DNA from: Variovorax sp. PAMC28562
Lineage (GTDB): Bacteria > Pseudomonadota > Gammaproteobacteria > Burkholderiales > Burkholderiaceae_C
DNA: 64,000 nt
Assembly (NCBI RefSeq): GCF_014303735.1
Contig: NZ_CP060296.1
Span: 372,001-436,000 of the forward strand
Reading direction: 5' to 3'
Positions 33,708 to 42,321 of the stretch are shown one piece after another; the first letter of the stretch is position 1; every line of letters begins with the position of its first letter. The notes under the pieces were generated by a model. The model did no database searches, was not told the origin of the DNA, and saw only the letters and a list, made by a program, of their open reading frames with translations. Both the position numbers and the translations under genes were made by a program.

Positions 33708-34934
33708 CTACTTCGGAGTCAGCCGGTACAAGCCGCCCGCGTGGTCGTCCTCAATCAACCACAGCGCGCCATCCGGCGCCTGCTCGACGTCGCGGACACG
33801 GAAGCCGACTCCCCAGTGCTCGGCCGGTGTCGCGATCGCGCCGTGCACCTCGATCCGGTGCAGGGCGCGGCTTACGAGGCCGCTTGCGAAGGCAGAGCCC
33901 TTCCAATTCGGGAACATCGCGCCGCTGTAGAACATCAGGTTGCCGGGCGCGAGGACGGGTGTCCAATAGATCACGGGTTTGGCAAGGTCGGCGCGCGTGT
34001 CGGGGCTTGCAATGGGTACGCCGTCGTAGTTCACCGCATAGGAGACAAGGGGCCAACCGTAGTTCTTACCCGGCTCGATCAGGTTGAGTTCGTCGCCGCC
34101 GCGCGGCCCGTGCTCGAGTTCCCAAAGCCGGCCATCCGGCGCGAATGCGAGGCCGTAGGGCGTGCGATGCCCCGAGGTCCAAGTCTCGGAAGGCGTCAGA
34201 TTGGGGCCGTCGAAAACATAGGTGCCCACGACCGGCGCGGTTTTAGCGGACTCCGTATCTCTTGGCGGATCGATCACTGGGACCGACCGTGCGCCGGTCT
34301 TGCCCTCCATCGGGTTGCCGGGTGCGGGCTTGCCGTCCAGGGTCAAACGCAGGATCTTGCCTGCCGGTTGGTTCGGGTCCTGGGCGGGAGTAAATCGCTG
34401 TCGATCGCCCGCTGTGAGGAAGAGAAAGGTCTGGTCCGGCGAAAAGGCCACAGCGGCGCCGACCTGGCCCCCCCTGCCCTTGATCGGGTCGCGCCAGACA
34501 ACCTTCAGGTCCCCCAGCGAGGCGGTGCCAGCGCCAATCTTGAGCGTCGCGCGGGCGAGCGCCAGGCTCGAAGTCCCCGGGTCCTGACCGGGCTCTGAAT
34601 AGGTCAGGTAGATCGCCCCATTGCTGGAATATGCCGGGGCCAAGTAGACGCCGAGCAGGCCGTTCTGCCCTTCGTGCAGCACGGGCGGCACGCCAGTGAC
34701 TTCGAGCTTCTGCCCGGATTGGGTCACGAGAAAGAGCTTGCCGCTCTTCTCGGTGATCAGCATGCGTCCGTCCGGCAGAAATGCGATGCGCCACGGCAGA
34801 TCGAATTGCGCGAACTTCGTGAGCTTGAACGGAGGTGATGGGGTGGGAGGCAGAGATCCGGCGTTGATCTGCGCCACAACGGGCGTTGCACAGACGATCA
34901 ACCAGGGGATGAGTCCGAACTTCGGGAATTGCAT
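33708..34934 (-). CDS. PQQ-dependent sugar dehydrogenase (glucose/sorbosone dehydrogenase family)
   Basis: A 408 aa exported six-bladed beta-propeller. The signal peptide is MQFPKFGLIPWLIVCATPVVAQ. The blade motif WRIAFLPDGRMLITEKSGKLFLV and the hallmark EHGPRGGDELNLIEPGKNYGWPLVSYAVNYDGVPI are characteristic of Asd/YliI-like aldose sugar dehydrogenases. It oxidises sugars in the periplasm with PQQ, whose synthesis genes are not in the window. The start at the second ATG gives a clean signal peptide. It is a single gene, divergent from the DUF2239 gene. Confidence 0.87.
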   Translation of the reverse strand: MQFPKFGLIPWLIVCATPVVAQINAGSLPPTPSPPFKLTKFAQFDLPWRIAFLPDGRMLITEKSGKLFLVTQSGQKLEVTGVPPVLHEGQNGLLGVYLAPAYSSNGAIYLTYSEPGQDPGTSSLALARATLKIGAGTASLGDLKVVWRDPIKGRGGQVGAAVAFSPDQTFLFLTAGDRQRFTPAQDPNQPAGKILRLTLDGKPAPGNPMEGKTGARSVPVIDPPRDTESAKTAPVVGTYVFDGPNLTPSETWTSGHRTPYGLAFAPDGRLWELEHGPRGGDELNLIEPGKNYGWPLVSYAVNYDGVPIASPDTRADLAKPVIYWTPVLAPGNLMFYSGAMFPNWKGSAFASGLVSRALHRIEVHGAIATPAEHWGVGFRVRDVEQAPDGALWLIEDDHAGGLYRLTPK

Positions 34935-35149
34935 GCTTCGCTCGCCAGTGGCCAAGCAGGAGAGTATCCGGCGGGCGTGAAAGCAGCGCCGTGCACCGGG
35001 CTATCGGCGCGATGAGCGATGAGCCGTTCATCAACACCAGCGTGTGTTGCCAAGCTGCCGTGTCGTGCGCCGGCTCCAGACTGATTGCAGACGTTCAATC
35101 GCAGGATGCCGCTACTGTGCGAGCGATGGAAGGTCCGTGTTGCCAAGTT

Positions 35150-35202
35150 AATTTACCCGGGTGTTATTGACCCTTTAATTTAACCCGGATAAAATTCTCG
35201 GC
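35150..35202 (+). promoter_or_regulatory. Promoter of the DUF2239 gene, predicted leaderless, with repeated CCCGG sites
   Basis: TTGACC (35167-35172) and TAAAAT (35190-35195) are 17 bp apart, a near-ideal sigma-70 promoter. The predicted transcription start is 35202-35203, which is the A of the ATG, and no Shine-Dalgarno exists, so the mRNA should be leaderless. Two related elements, TTTACCCGGGT and TTTAACCCGGATAAA, flank and overlap the promoter and may bind the MarR-type regulator of the cluster. Confidence 0.6.
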
Positions 35203-35775
35203 ATGGATCCCGCGAAACCACTCACTTACACAGCCTTCCTGGAGGGGCGCCGCCTAATTACCGGGCCCTTGCACGAGGTCGCCGTGGCCGTTCTACGGGC
35301 GCAGCAGAGGCAACCTGACGGACATCCACTGGTTTTTAACGATGCCAGCGGTCAGTCTGCCGACCTCGACCTGCGCGGCGACGAAGAAGCCGTCGCGGCG
35401 CGCTACACGATGGCTGCGCCGACCCCAACACCCAAAGGCCGCGGTCGGCCGAAGCTCGGCGTGGTCGCGCGGGAAGTGACACTGCTGCCAGAACACTGGG
35501 ACTGGCTTGCCGCGCAACCGAGCGGCGCCTCAGTGGCCTTGCGTAAGCTCGTGCACGAAGCGCGGCGCAACGGCGGCGAACGGGACCGGACGCGCCAGGC
35601 GCGTGACCGCGCGTATCACGCCATGTCCACACTGGCCGGCAGCCTGGCCGGCTTCGAGGAAGCATCGCGGGCATTGTTTGCCGGTGACCACGAGCGGCTG
35701 GTGACGCAGATGGCCGCATGGCCAGACGACGTGCGGGGGTACGTGCTGGAACTCGCCGAACCTGCACCCGGCTAA
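35203..35775 (+). CDS. DUF2239 family protein
   Basis: A 190 aa soluble protein with the pattern YTAFLEGRRLITGPLHEVAV then LVFNDASGQSADLDLRGDEE, a Pro-rich linker GRGRPKLGVVAREVTLLPEHWDWLAAQPSGASVALRKLVHEARR and a helical C-terminus. I recognise this as DUF2239, a family of unknown function whose central segment looks like a ribbon-helix-helix/VapB-like DNA-binding piece. It heads a cluster with MATE, GIY-YIG and MarR genes. Confidence 0.8.
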   Translation: MDPAKPLTYTAFLEGRRLITGPLHEVAVAVLRAQQRQPDGHPLVFNDASGQSADLDLRGDEEAVAARYTMAAPTPTPKGRGRPKLGVVAREVTLLPEHWDWLAAQPSGASVALRKLVHEARRNGGERDRTRQARDRAYHAMSTLAGSLAGFEEASRALFAGDHERLVTQMAAWPDDVRGYVLELAEPAPG

Positions 35776-35866
35776 GCCGGGCCTCTTTCCCATTTTTGCA
35801 ATCAACGCGCGGCTCCTGGCCGCTGCGCTGCGGGCATACGCACGCCCGCAATCCACCAGAGCCCTC

Positions 35867-37270
35867 ATGAACACGCCAGACACGACAACCCCCGACGGAC
35901 CGGTGCCCGCGCTGCGCGCGCACTACCTTGCGCTGCTGACGCCTTTGATCCTGACGCACATGCTGCAAAGCGCGGGCGGCTTGCTCGATGGCTTCTGGCT
36001 CGGGCATCTGCTGGGCGTGCGTGGTATCGCGACAGCTGCGTCGTTCTATCCCGTGTTCTTCTTGCTGCTCTCACTGATCATCGGACTGGGGGCCGGCTCG
36101 ACCATCCTTGCGGGACAAGCATGGGGGGCACGCGATGTGGCGCAGGTGCGCCGGGTCGGTGCGACGGCCTTTCTGGCTTCACTTGGTATGGGGCTTGCGG
36201 TCGCGCTGGCCGGTGCATGGTCTTCGCCGTGGTTGATGCAAGCTCTCGGTACGCCGCCAGACATCTTGCCGACGGCAATAGGCTATGCGCGCGCCATGTT
36301 TCTGGTGATGCCCCTTGTATTCGTTGTGTGGGCGGGCCTGTCCCTGAGTCGTGGCACCGGCGACGCGCTCTCGCCTATGTGGGCGTTGCTGGCCGCGACG
36401 CTGGTTGGCGCGGTTTGCACACCGCTGCTCGTTGCAGGCACGCCCTTGGGCGCGGCTGGCGTGGCAGTTTCAGCCCTCGTCGCACAGTTGGCCGCGCTAA
36501 CTGTGTTGATACGGCGCTGGCGTCTGCATGACCATCCGCTCGCCCCTGGCGCGGGTTGGCAGGACTGGAAACCGAGTGCGACCATCGCCAGACGCATGTT
36601 GCGCATCGGCCTGCCGGCCTCCTTGCAGATGCTGGCGATGGCGCTTGCGGAGATCGTGCTGCTAAGCCTGGTGAACCGCCACGGGTCGAGCTCGACTGCT
36701 GCCTATGGTGCAGCGATGCAGGTCCTCAGCTGGGTGCAGTTCCCGGCAATGAGCCTGGGCATTGCCGCGGCGATCTTGAGCGCGCACGCAGTTGGGGCAG
36801 GACGACGCGATCGGCTGCCGGCGATCGTGCGCACGGGCTTGCGCTTGAACGCACTGGTGACCGCGCTGTTCGTCGCCGCGGCGCATCTGCTGGCGCCATT
36901 CGCGTTGCGCGTGTTCCTGGAGCCAGGCCCTGTCCTGGAGCAGGCAGTCGCCGTCGTGCGCACCGTGGCATGGGGTGTGGTGTTGCTTGGATGGAGCAAC
37001 GTCTTGGTGAGTGCCATGCGCGCGAGCGGCGCGGCGCTGGTGCCGGCGCTCCTGAGCATGGCCGCCATCATTGGCATCGAATTGCCGGTGGCCGTGGCGC
37101 TGGAAGCGCGCTTCGGTCTGGCCGGTGTGTTCTGGGCCTGTCCGGCCGCGTTCCTGGCCATGCTGGTACTGCACGGCCTCTACTACCGTCACAAGGAGAA
37201 AAAAGATGGACTCTTCCGCCAACCAAGCGTCGCGATCGGCGCGGCGGGCGATCGCGCGCCAGGCGCGTGA
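35867..37270 (+). CDS. MATE-family multidrug efflux transporter
   Basis: A 467 aa protein with about 12 membrane helices in two MatE repeats. The N-terminal repeat has LTPLILTHMLQSAGGLLDGFWLGHLLGVRGIATAASFYPVFF, the central part GTGDALSPMWALLAATL, and the C-terminal repeat IGLPASLQMLAMALAEIVLLSLVNRHGSSSTAAYGAAMQVLSW. It exports cationic drugs by Na+ or H+ antiport in studied members. The 3' end overlaps the GIY-YIG gene by 65 nt in another frame. Confidence 0.9.
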   Translation: MNTPDTTTPDGPVPALRAHYLALLTPLILTHMLQSAGGLLDGFWLGHLLGVRGIATAASFYPVFFLLLSLIIGLGAGSTILAGQAWGARDVAQVRRVGATAFLASLGMGLAVALAGAWSSPWLMQALGTPPDILPTAIGYARAMFLVMPLVFVVWAGLSLSRGTGDALSPMWALLAATLVGAVCTPLLVAGTPLGAAGVAVSALVAQLAALTVLIRRWRLHDHPLAPGAGWQDWKPSATIARRMLRIGLPASLQMLAMALAEIVLLSLVNRHGSSSTAAYGAAMQVLSWVQFPAMSLGIAAAILSAHAVGAGRRDRLPAIVRTGLRLNALVTALFVAAAHLLAPFALRVFLEPGPVLEQAVAVVRTVAWGVVLLGWSNVLVSAMRASGAALVPALLSMAAIIGIELPVAVALEARFGLAGVFWACPAAFLAMLVLHGLYYRHKEKKDGLFRQPSVAIGAAGDRAPGA

Positions 37271-37562
37271 CGCCTTCCCGCCCATGGGCATCTATGCCAT
37301 CCGCGACCACGCGAGCGGTCACCTGCTGCTCGGCGCGAGCCGCAACGTGCACGCGGCGCTGAATCGCGCCCGCTTCGAGCTACGCATGGGCAAGCAGGCA
37401 GACCGCGTGCTGCAGGCCGCGTGGGATCGAAGCGGTGTGGAAGGACTCGACTTCGAAGTGCTGGAACTCTTGAAGGAACGAGCGGATGCGCACTTCGACT
37501 ATGCGGGCGAACTGAAAGCGCTGGAGCAGATCCATCGCGAACTGCAAGGGCTGGCGCCATGA
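37206..37562 (+). CDS. GIY-YIG nuclease-family protein
   Basis: A 118 aa protein carrying GIYAIRDHASGHLLLGASRN, the first half of a GIY-YIG fold where the usual YIG reads LLG, followed by RFELRMGKQADRVLQAAWDRSGVEGLDFEVLELLKE. This matches small GIY-YIG proteins often found near MarR genes. The altered YIG and lack of an obvious catalytic Arg/Glu set leave nuclease activity open. An AAGGAGAAAAA ribosome site sits inside the MATE gene. The stop overlaps the MarR start (ATGA). Confidence 0.75.
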   Translation: MDSSANQASRSARRAIARQARDAFPPMGIYAIRDHASGHLLLGASRNVHAALNRARFELRMGKQADRVLQAAWDRSGVEGLDFEVLELLKERADAHFDYAGELKALEQIHRELQGLAP

Positions 37563-37906
37563 GCAAAGAAGCCTTGCAGGCCTGCGTGGACCGGCACCTG
37601 GAGCACGCGGCGATGGTGTTCATCCTCGACGACAAACTTGGCACCCACCACGGCCTGTCGTGGGCCGACTTCGTGCTGCTGACAATGCTGGATGCCGCCG
37701 GCGGCGCTGTGCTCGCGACGGAACTCGCGCGCACCTTGCGCACGCCGGCCTCGCGCTTACTCCAGCGACTGCTGCCCCTGGAAAAGATCGGGCTGGTGGA
37801 GCGCGCTGCCGATGGCGACTGCAAGCGCCGCATCACGTTGCGCCCGCAAGGCTGGCGACGGCTGCACGAGGCACGGGAAACGGCCGCGAACGCATGTGGA
37901 ACCTGA
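37559..37906 (+). CDS. MarR-family transcriptional regulator
   Basis: A 115 aa winged-helix protein: GLSWADFVLLTMLDAAGGAVLATELARTLRTPASRLLQRLLPLEKIGLVERAADGDCKRRITLRPQGWRRL, with the wing DGDCKRR. It is shorter than typical MarR (about 140 aa), lacking part of the C-terminal dimer helix. It is the last gene of the DUF2239-MATE-GIY-YIG cluster and the likely regulator of the efflux gene. Confidence 0.82.
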   Translation: MSKEALQACVDRHLEHAAMVFILDDKLGTHHGLSWADFVLLTMLDAAGGAVLATELARTLRTPASRLLQRLLPLEKIGLVERAADGDCKRRITLRPQGWRRLHEARETAANACGT

Positions 37907-38402
37907 TGTCCACGCGGCAGGTAGGCATCGTGGAGCGAACCCGAGCTGACCTACGAAGTAATTGCCAACGACCATGCAACGGAGGTCAGCATTTGACCGA
38001 TCAACGCCGCTGACGAAACCGCAACCAGTGGCGGATTTCACGGGTCGACGCAACGGATTCGCTGAACATCTCAGCGGGCCTCTGGAAGCCGAGCGTCTTG
38101 CACGGCCTTGTTTCCAGCGTGAACCTGCATGCGTCGCCGCAGCCGGCGAGCAAGCTGATGCAAGCGTCGCAGCACGTCGTCATGGGCCAGTCGTCGCCAC
38201 GCTTCGTGGCGCAATTCAAGGACGGGCAATACACCGTGTGGACGCACTCGCAAGGCGTGTTCCCGTTGCGCAAGGCGCCGGCTGAAATGGTGGCCTTGCC
38301 GGCATGTGCATCGGCCGGAGCGGCTGCGGCATCGACCGGCCGATCCTCAAATGCCAGCGCGGGTTTGAGCAAGCTCACAGCTGCGGCCGAGCCCTCCGGT
38401 CA
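37907..38402. pseudogene. Remnant region, part resembling a molybdenum hydroxylase large subunit
   Basis: About 500 bases with no intact gene. In one plus-strand frame (about 38200-38290) the translation SPRFVAQFKDGQYTVWTHSQGVFPLRKAPAEMVALP closely resembles the molybdopterin-binding subunit of xanthine dehydrogenase/aldehyde oxidase proteins (WTHSQGVFPLR motif). It is preceded by unrelated sequence and followed by frame-scrambled text, so it is a decayed fragment. The rest of the region shows nothing recognisable. Confidence 0.4.
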
Positions 38403-39200
38403 TCAGCCGATCGACCGCACGATGCCACCATCGACCCGCAACGCGGCGCCCGTCGTCGCCGAGGCCTGCGTCGAGCAGATGTAGACCACCATGTTCGCCA
38501 CCTCCTCGGTGGTCGCGAAGCGGCCCAGCAGCGAGCTCGGGCGCTTCGTGTCGACGAAGTCTTTCTGCACTTGCTCAAGCGTCTTGCCTTGTTCGCGCGC
38601 CACCGGCTCAAGCCAGTTCGCGAAAATCTCCGAGCTGGTGGGCCCCGGCAAAACGGAATTGACCGTCACCCCGGTTCCGGCGACGGTTTCGGCCACGCCC
38701 CGGGAGATCGCGAGCTGCGCCGTCTTCGTCATCCCGTATTCGATCATGTCCTTCGGGATGTGCAGACCGGATTCGCTGCTGATGAAAACCACGCGGCCCC
38801 AGCCCCGATCCACCATGCCCTGCAGGTATCGGCGCGTCAGGCGCACGCCGCTCATGACATTGAAGTTGAAGAGGTTCAGCCAGTCGTCGTCTGTAAGTTC
38901 GCCGAAAGTCTTCGGAGCGCCGGCGGTGCCGAGGTTGTTGACCAGGATGTCGGCGTGCGTCACGCGTTCGGCGAGCGTCGCTGCGCCCGCTGCGGTAGAC
39001 AGGTCCGCGGCGACGCCGTCGAGATCGGCCCCGGGCACCGTGCCGCGAATGTCTTGAATGGCGTGCTGGACGCGCGCCTCCGTGCGGCCGGTGACGACGA
39101 CGCGTGCACCGGCAGCGGCGAGCCCGCGCGCGATAGCGAGGCCGATGCCGGCGGTGGATCCGCTAACGATCGCGATTTTGCCGTTCAGGTCGATGTTCAT
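38403..39200 (-). CDS. SDR-family oxidoreductase
   Basis: A 265 aa classical short-chain dehydrogenase. The nucleotide site is IVSGSTAGIGLAIARGLAAAGARVVVTGRTE, NNLGTAG is the NNAG-type motif, the catalytic Ser is in VVFISSESG and the YxxxK is YGMTK. The C-terminal DGGIVRSI is usual. The R/T after the beta-2 strand (GRTE) suggests NADPH. It starts four bases inside the MFS gene end (ATGA) and so is translated with it. Confidence 0.92.
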   Translation of the reverse strand: MNIDLNGKIAIVSGSTAGIGLAIARGLAAAGARVVVTGRTEARVQHAIQDIRGTVPGADLDGVAADLSTAAGAATLAERVTHADILVNNLGTAGAPKTFGELTDDDWLNLFNFNVMSGVRLTRRYLQGMVDRGWGRVVFISSESGLHIPKDMIEYGMTKTAQLAISRGVAETVAGTGVTVNSVLPGPTSSEIFANWLEPVAREQGKTLEQVQKDFVDTKRPSSLLGRFATTEEVANMVVYICSTQASATTGAALRVDGGIVRSIG

Positions 39201-40396
39201 TGGATTGTCCTTTTGTTGAGGTTGGAGTGATTGGATGTTGATGGGAGTACCGCGTCCCAGGTTGCGTGGGCCGCCGACAGGCTGGCTGCCGCCAGCAGGG
39301 CGAGCACAGCCCAGGGCAGCGACGCGGCGCCAAACGAGGACAGGAGCGCAGCGCCGAGAAGGCCGCCGCCCGCCATGCCCGCGTTCCAGACGGTGACCAG
39401 CATGGACTGCGCCAGATCCGGCGCTGCGCTGGCGGCTCGCGCCGAGGCGGTCTGGAACAGCGTCGCCGTCCCACCGAAGGCCAAGCCCCAGAAAGCGATG
39501 CACGCCAACAGGACGGCAGCCGAGTGCCCCAGCAGACCGGCCACGAGGGCCGCAGCGCCGAACACGACGATGCTCATGCGGATGAGAACGGTCAACCACC
39601 GGTCGACCAGCATCCCGGTGAGCCAGATGCCGCCCAGCGCTGCCAGGCCGAACACGAGCAGCGTCACGTCGACTCGCACCCCCGATTGCAGATAGGCCAG
39701 CCAAGGTGCGATGTAGGTGTAGAGCATGTTGTGCGCGAGCACGTACAGGACGGTCAACGCCAGCACAGGGCGCAGTCCCGGCATCCGAAGGACCTGGCCG
39801 ACGCCCTGTGCGGTGCCGTTCGGCTTGCCCGGAAAGTCCGGCACGCCGAGGCGCACCCAGGCGAGCAAGGCCGCCGCCAGCAGCGACATCACGCCGAAGG
39901 ACCAGCGCCACCCGACCAGCCCGCCCAGCAGGGTGCCGGCCGGAATGCCGATCGACAAGGCCAAGGGCGTTCCCACCATGGCGACCGCTAGGGCTCGTCC
40001 CTGCAACGCCGGCGACACCATCCGGCTGGCATGCCCGGCCAGAAGCGCCCACAAAAGGCCAGAGAACACGCCTGCGCCGAACCGCGCGACGAGCGTCAAC
40101 GCGAAGGACGTCGACAGCGCAGTCACCACGTTGACCGCGCAGATGCCACCGATGGCCATCAGCAACAGGGGACGCCGATGCCGAGCCTGGGTCGCCTTGA
40201 CCAAGGGAATGACGGCGAGCACCGAGCCCAGGGCGTACAGCGTCACCAACTGTCCGGCGCCACCGACGGAAACGCCCAGATCCGTGGCGATGGCCGGGAG
40301 CAAGCCCGCCGGCAGCGCCTCGCTCAGGATGGCGACGAAGCCCGCCGCTGCCAGCGCCAGCAGGCCGGACCATGGGAAACGGTTGGCGTCACGCAT
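39197..40396 (-). CDS. MFS transporter, drug:proton antiporter-like
   Basis: A 399 aa protein with about 12 helices. The N-terminal AAAGFVAILSEALPAGLLPAIATDLGVSVGGAGQLVTLYALGSVL is the pattern of DHA1 efflux pumps of the AraJ/YdhP group, with conserved GR(A/P) loops and RWSFGVMSLLAA. It leads a two-gene unit with the SDR and faces the LysR gene across a 155-nt region. Confidence 0.9.
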   Translation of the reverse strand: MRDANRFPWSGLLALAAAGFVAILSEALPAGLLPAIATDLGVSVGGAGQLVTLYALGSVLAVIPLVKATQARHRRPLLLMAIGGICAVNVVTALSTSFALTLVARFGAGVFSGLLWALLAGHASRMVSPALQGRALAVAMVGTPLALSIGIPAGTLLGGLVGWRWSFGVMSLLAAALLAWVRLGVPDFPGKPNGTAQGVGQVLRMPGLRPVLALTVLYVLAHNMLYTYIAPWLAYLQSGVRVDVTLLVFGLAALGGIWLTGMLVDRWLTVLIRMSIVVFGAAALVAGLLGHSAAVLLACIAFWGLAFGGTATLFQTASARAASAAPDLAQSMLVTVWNAGMAGGGLLGAALLSSFGAASLPWAVLALLAAASLSAAHATWDAVLPSTSNHSNLNKRTIQ

Positions 40397-40475
40397 GGTC
40401 GCCCTCGCGGGCCGGCCGCCGGTCGGCGACGCGGTCTGTCTTCGAAAGTCCGTGGAACGTGGCCTGCATCATCTC

Positions 40476-40508
40476 GCCTATCAAAAAGGGAAGGCTTTGA
40501 CGATAGGC
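40476..40508. promoter_or_regulatory. Candidate LTTR-binding inverted repeat
   Basis: Seven-base arms GCCTATC and GATAGGC are separated by 19 bp in the region between the divergent MFS and LysR genes. The size and place fit a LysR-type recognition site. Confidence 0.5.
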
Positions 40509-40551
40509 AAGGCTTCACTCCGGATAAAGGGGGGTAGATTTCCGATATCTC

Positions 40552-41487
40552 ATGACTGAAATGTCCGCAATGAAGCCATTGATGCTCGACAGCCTGGACG
40601 ATTTCGCCGTGTTCGTGCAGGTTGCGGAAACGCGCAGCTTTGCGGAAACGGCGAGGCTCACCGGCGTCTCGGCCTCGGCCGTCGCCAAGCGGATGGCCCG
40701 TCTCGAAGAACGCTTGAAGGTGCGTCTCCTGCACCGAAGCACCCGTAGCGTCACGCTGACTGCCGAGGGCGGAATGTTCCTCGCTCGGTGCCGCCGCGTG
40801 CTGGATGAAGTTCAGGGCGCCGAACACGAGCTGTCGCGGGCCTCGGGAACGCCGCGGGGTCGTCTGAAGGTGAGCCTGCCGATGGTTGGCACACTGTTCC
40901 TGCCGTTGCTCGCCGAGTTCATGCGGACGCACCCCGCCATCGACCTCCATCTCGATCTGAGCGACCGCATGGTCAACATCGTCGAGGAGGGGTTCGACGC
41001 GGTACTCCGGACCGGCGAGCCCGACAGTTCAGCGCTCAATGCCCGCTCGCTCGGAAGCTGGCCACTGCTGCTGGTGGCTTCGCCGGCCTATCTGTCCCTG
41101 AGGGGCCGGCCCGAGCGGCCGGCGGATCTTGCAGGGCACAGCTGCCTGCATCACTGCTTCAACAGCACCGGCAAGCTCGAGCGCTGGCCGCTGGCCTGGA
41201 GCGGGGACGAAGAGGAAGTCCCCCTGCCGGTGTCGATGGTCTCCAACAACCTGGAGGGACGGCTGTGTTTTGCAGAGAACGGCCTGGGCATTGCCTGCCT
41301 TCCCGAGTTCTGCGTTCGCGACGCGCTGGCTGCGGGCAGGCTCGAGATCGTGTTGTCCGCTTTCACCGAGCTTCGCCAGACCACTTTCCGCATTTTCTGG
41401 CCCTCGTCCCGCCATCCGTCGCCGAAGGTCAGGGCACTGGTCGACTTCCTCGCCGAGCAGATCAAAGTCGAGCGAAATGAACGTTGA
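40552..41487 (+). CDS. LysR-family transcriptional regulator
   Basis: A 311 aa LTTR with HTH DDFAVFVQVAETRSFAETARLTGVSASAVAKRMARLEERLKVRLLHRSTRSVTLTAEG and an effector domain containing FAENGLGIACLPEFCVRDALAAGRL. This HTH belongs to the DhaC/YafC-like group that often regulates divergent MFS or SDR genes. It faces the MFS-SDR unit. Confidence 0.92.
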   Translation: MTEMSAMKPLMLDSLDDFAVFVQVAETRSFAETARLTGVSASAVAKRMARLEERLKVRLLHRSTRSVTLTAEGGMFLARCRRVLDEVQGAEHELSRASGTPRGRLKVSLPMVGTLFLPLLAEFMRTHPAIDLHLDLSDRMVNIVEEGFDAVLRTGEPDSSALNARSLGSWPLLLVASPAYLSLRGRPERPADLAGHSCLHHCFNSTGKLERWPLAWSGDEEEVPLPVSMVSNNLEGRLCFAENGLGIACLPEFCVRDALAAGRLEIVLSAFTELRQTTFRIFWPSSRHPSPKVRALVDFLAEQIKVERNER

Positions 41488-41601
41488 ACCGCTGAGTGCG
41501 ATCAGCCCGTGCCGAGGCGTTCCCCCATCGCGGGGTGCCACTTGTTGCAAGGCATTTTTCGTTTTTCGGAGCGATGCTGGCGGTTCAGCAATTGCAGCCT
41601 G

Positions 41602-42321
41602 CTAGCCGCCCAGATAGGCGTCTTGCACCTTCGGGTTACCGAGCAGCTCGCGCCCGCTGCCGGCCAGCACGATGCGGCCGGTTTCGATCACGTAGGCACG
41701 GTCGGCGATCTTCAGTGCCTGACGCACGTTCTGCTCGACCAGAAAAATCGTCAGCCCGTTCTTGTTGATCTCGCGGAGCGTCCGGAAGATGTCCTGCACG
41801 ATGATCGGCGCCAGCCCCATGGAAGGCTCGTCGAGCAGCAGCACGCGCGGCCTGGCCATCAAGGCGCGACCGATGGCCAGCATTTGCTGCTCACCACCCG
41901 ACAGGTTGCCCGCCAAGCCATCGGCACGGTCTTTCAGCACCGGGAACAGCGTGAAGATGCGGTCGAGGTCGTCGGCACGCTGTGCACGGCCATCGCGCCG
42001 CGTGTAGGCGCCGAGTTCGAGGTTCTCGCGCACGCTCAGCGTGGTGAGCGTCGCGCGCCCTTCCGCCACCTGCACCATGCCCGCGGCGACGATCTTGTGT
42101 GGCGGCAGCGAGGTCAGGTCTTGCCCTTGCAGCTCGACTTTGCCCGCCGCCTTCTTGACGAGGCCCGACAACGCCAGCAGCGTCGTCGACTTGCCCGCGC
42201 CATTGGCGCCGACCAGCGTCGTGATCTGCCCTTCGTGCAGTTCCAGGTCGATGCCCTTGACGGCTTCGATGTGGCCGTAGGCGACCTTGAGCCCGTCGAC
42301 CTTGAGAAGCACGGCGCTCAT
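41602..42321 (-). CDS. livF: Branched-chain amino acid ABC transporter, ATP-binding subunit LivF-type
   Basis: A 239 aa ATPase with Walker A GANGAGKST, signature LSGGEQQMLAIGRALM and Walker B VLLLDEPSMGLAP. The C-terminus GRIVLAGSGRELLGNPKVQDAYLGG is the LivF ending. It overlaps livG by four bases and is the last gene of the liv set. Confidence 0.93.
   Translation of the reverse strand: MSAVLLKVDGLKVAYGHIEAVKGIDLELHEGQITTLVGANGAGKSTTLLALSGLVKKAAGKVELQGQDLTSLPPHKIVAAGMVQVAEGRATLTTLSVRENLELGAYTRRDGRAQRADDLDRIFTLFPVLKDRADGLAGNLSGGEQQMLAIGRALMARPRVLLLDEPSMGLAPIIVQDIFRTLREINKNGLTIFLVEQNVRQALKIADRAYVIETGRIVLAGSGRELLGNPKVQDAYLGG

Noticed and set aside
37962..38285. 108 aa plus-strand ORF in the remnant region
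   Set aside because: No recognisable motif, and an overlapping frame carries the molybdenum-hydroxylase-like stretch.
29353..38402. Integrated phage, ICE or IS element
   Set aside because: The region looks accessory, but no integrase, transposase, terminal inverted repeats or flanking direct repeats were found.
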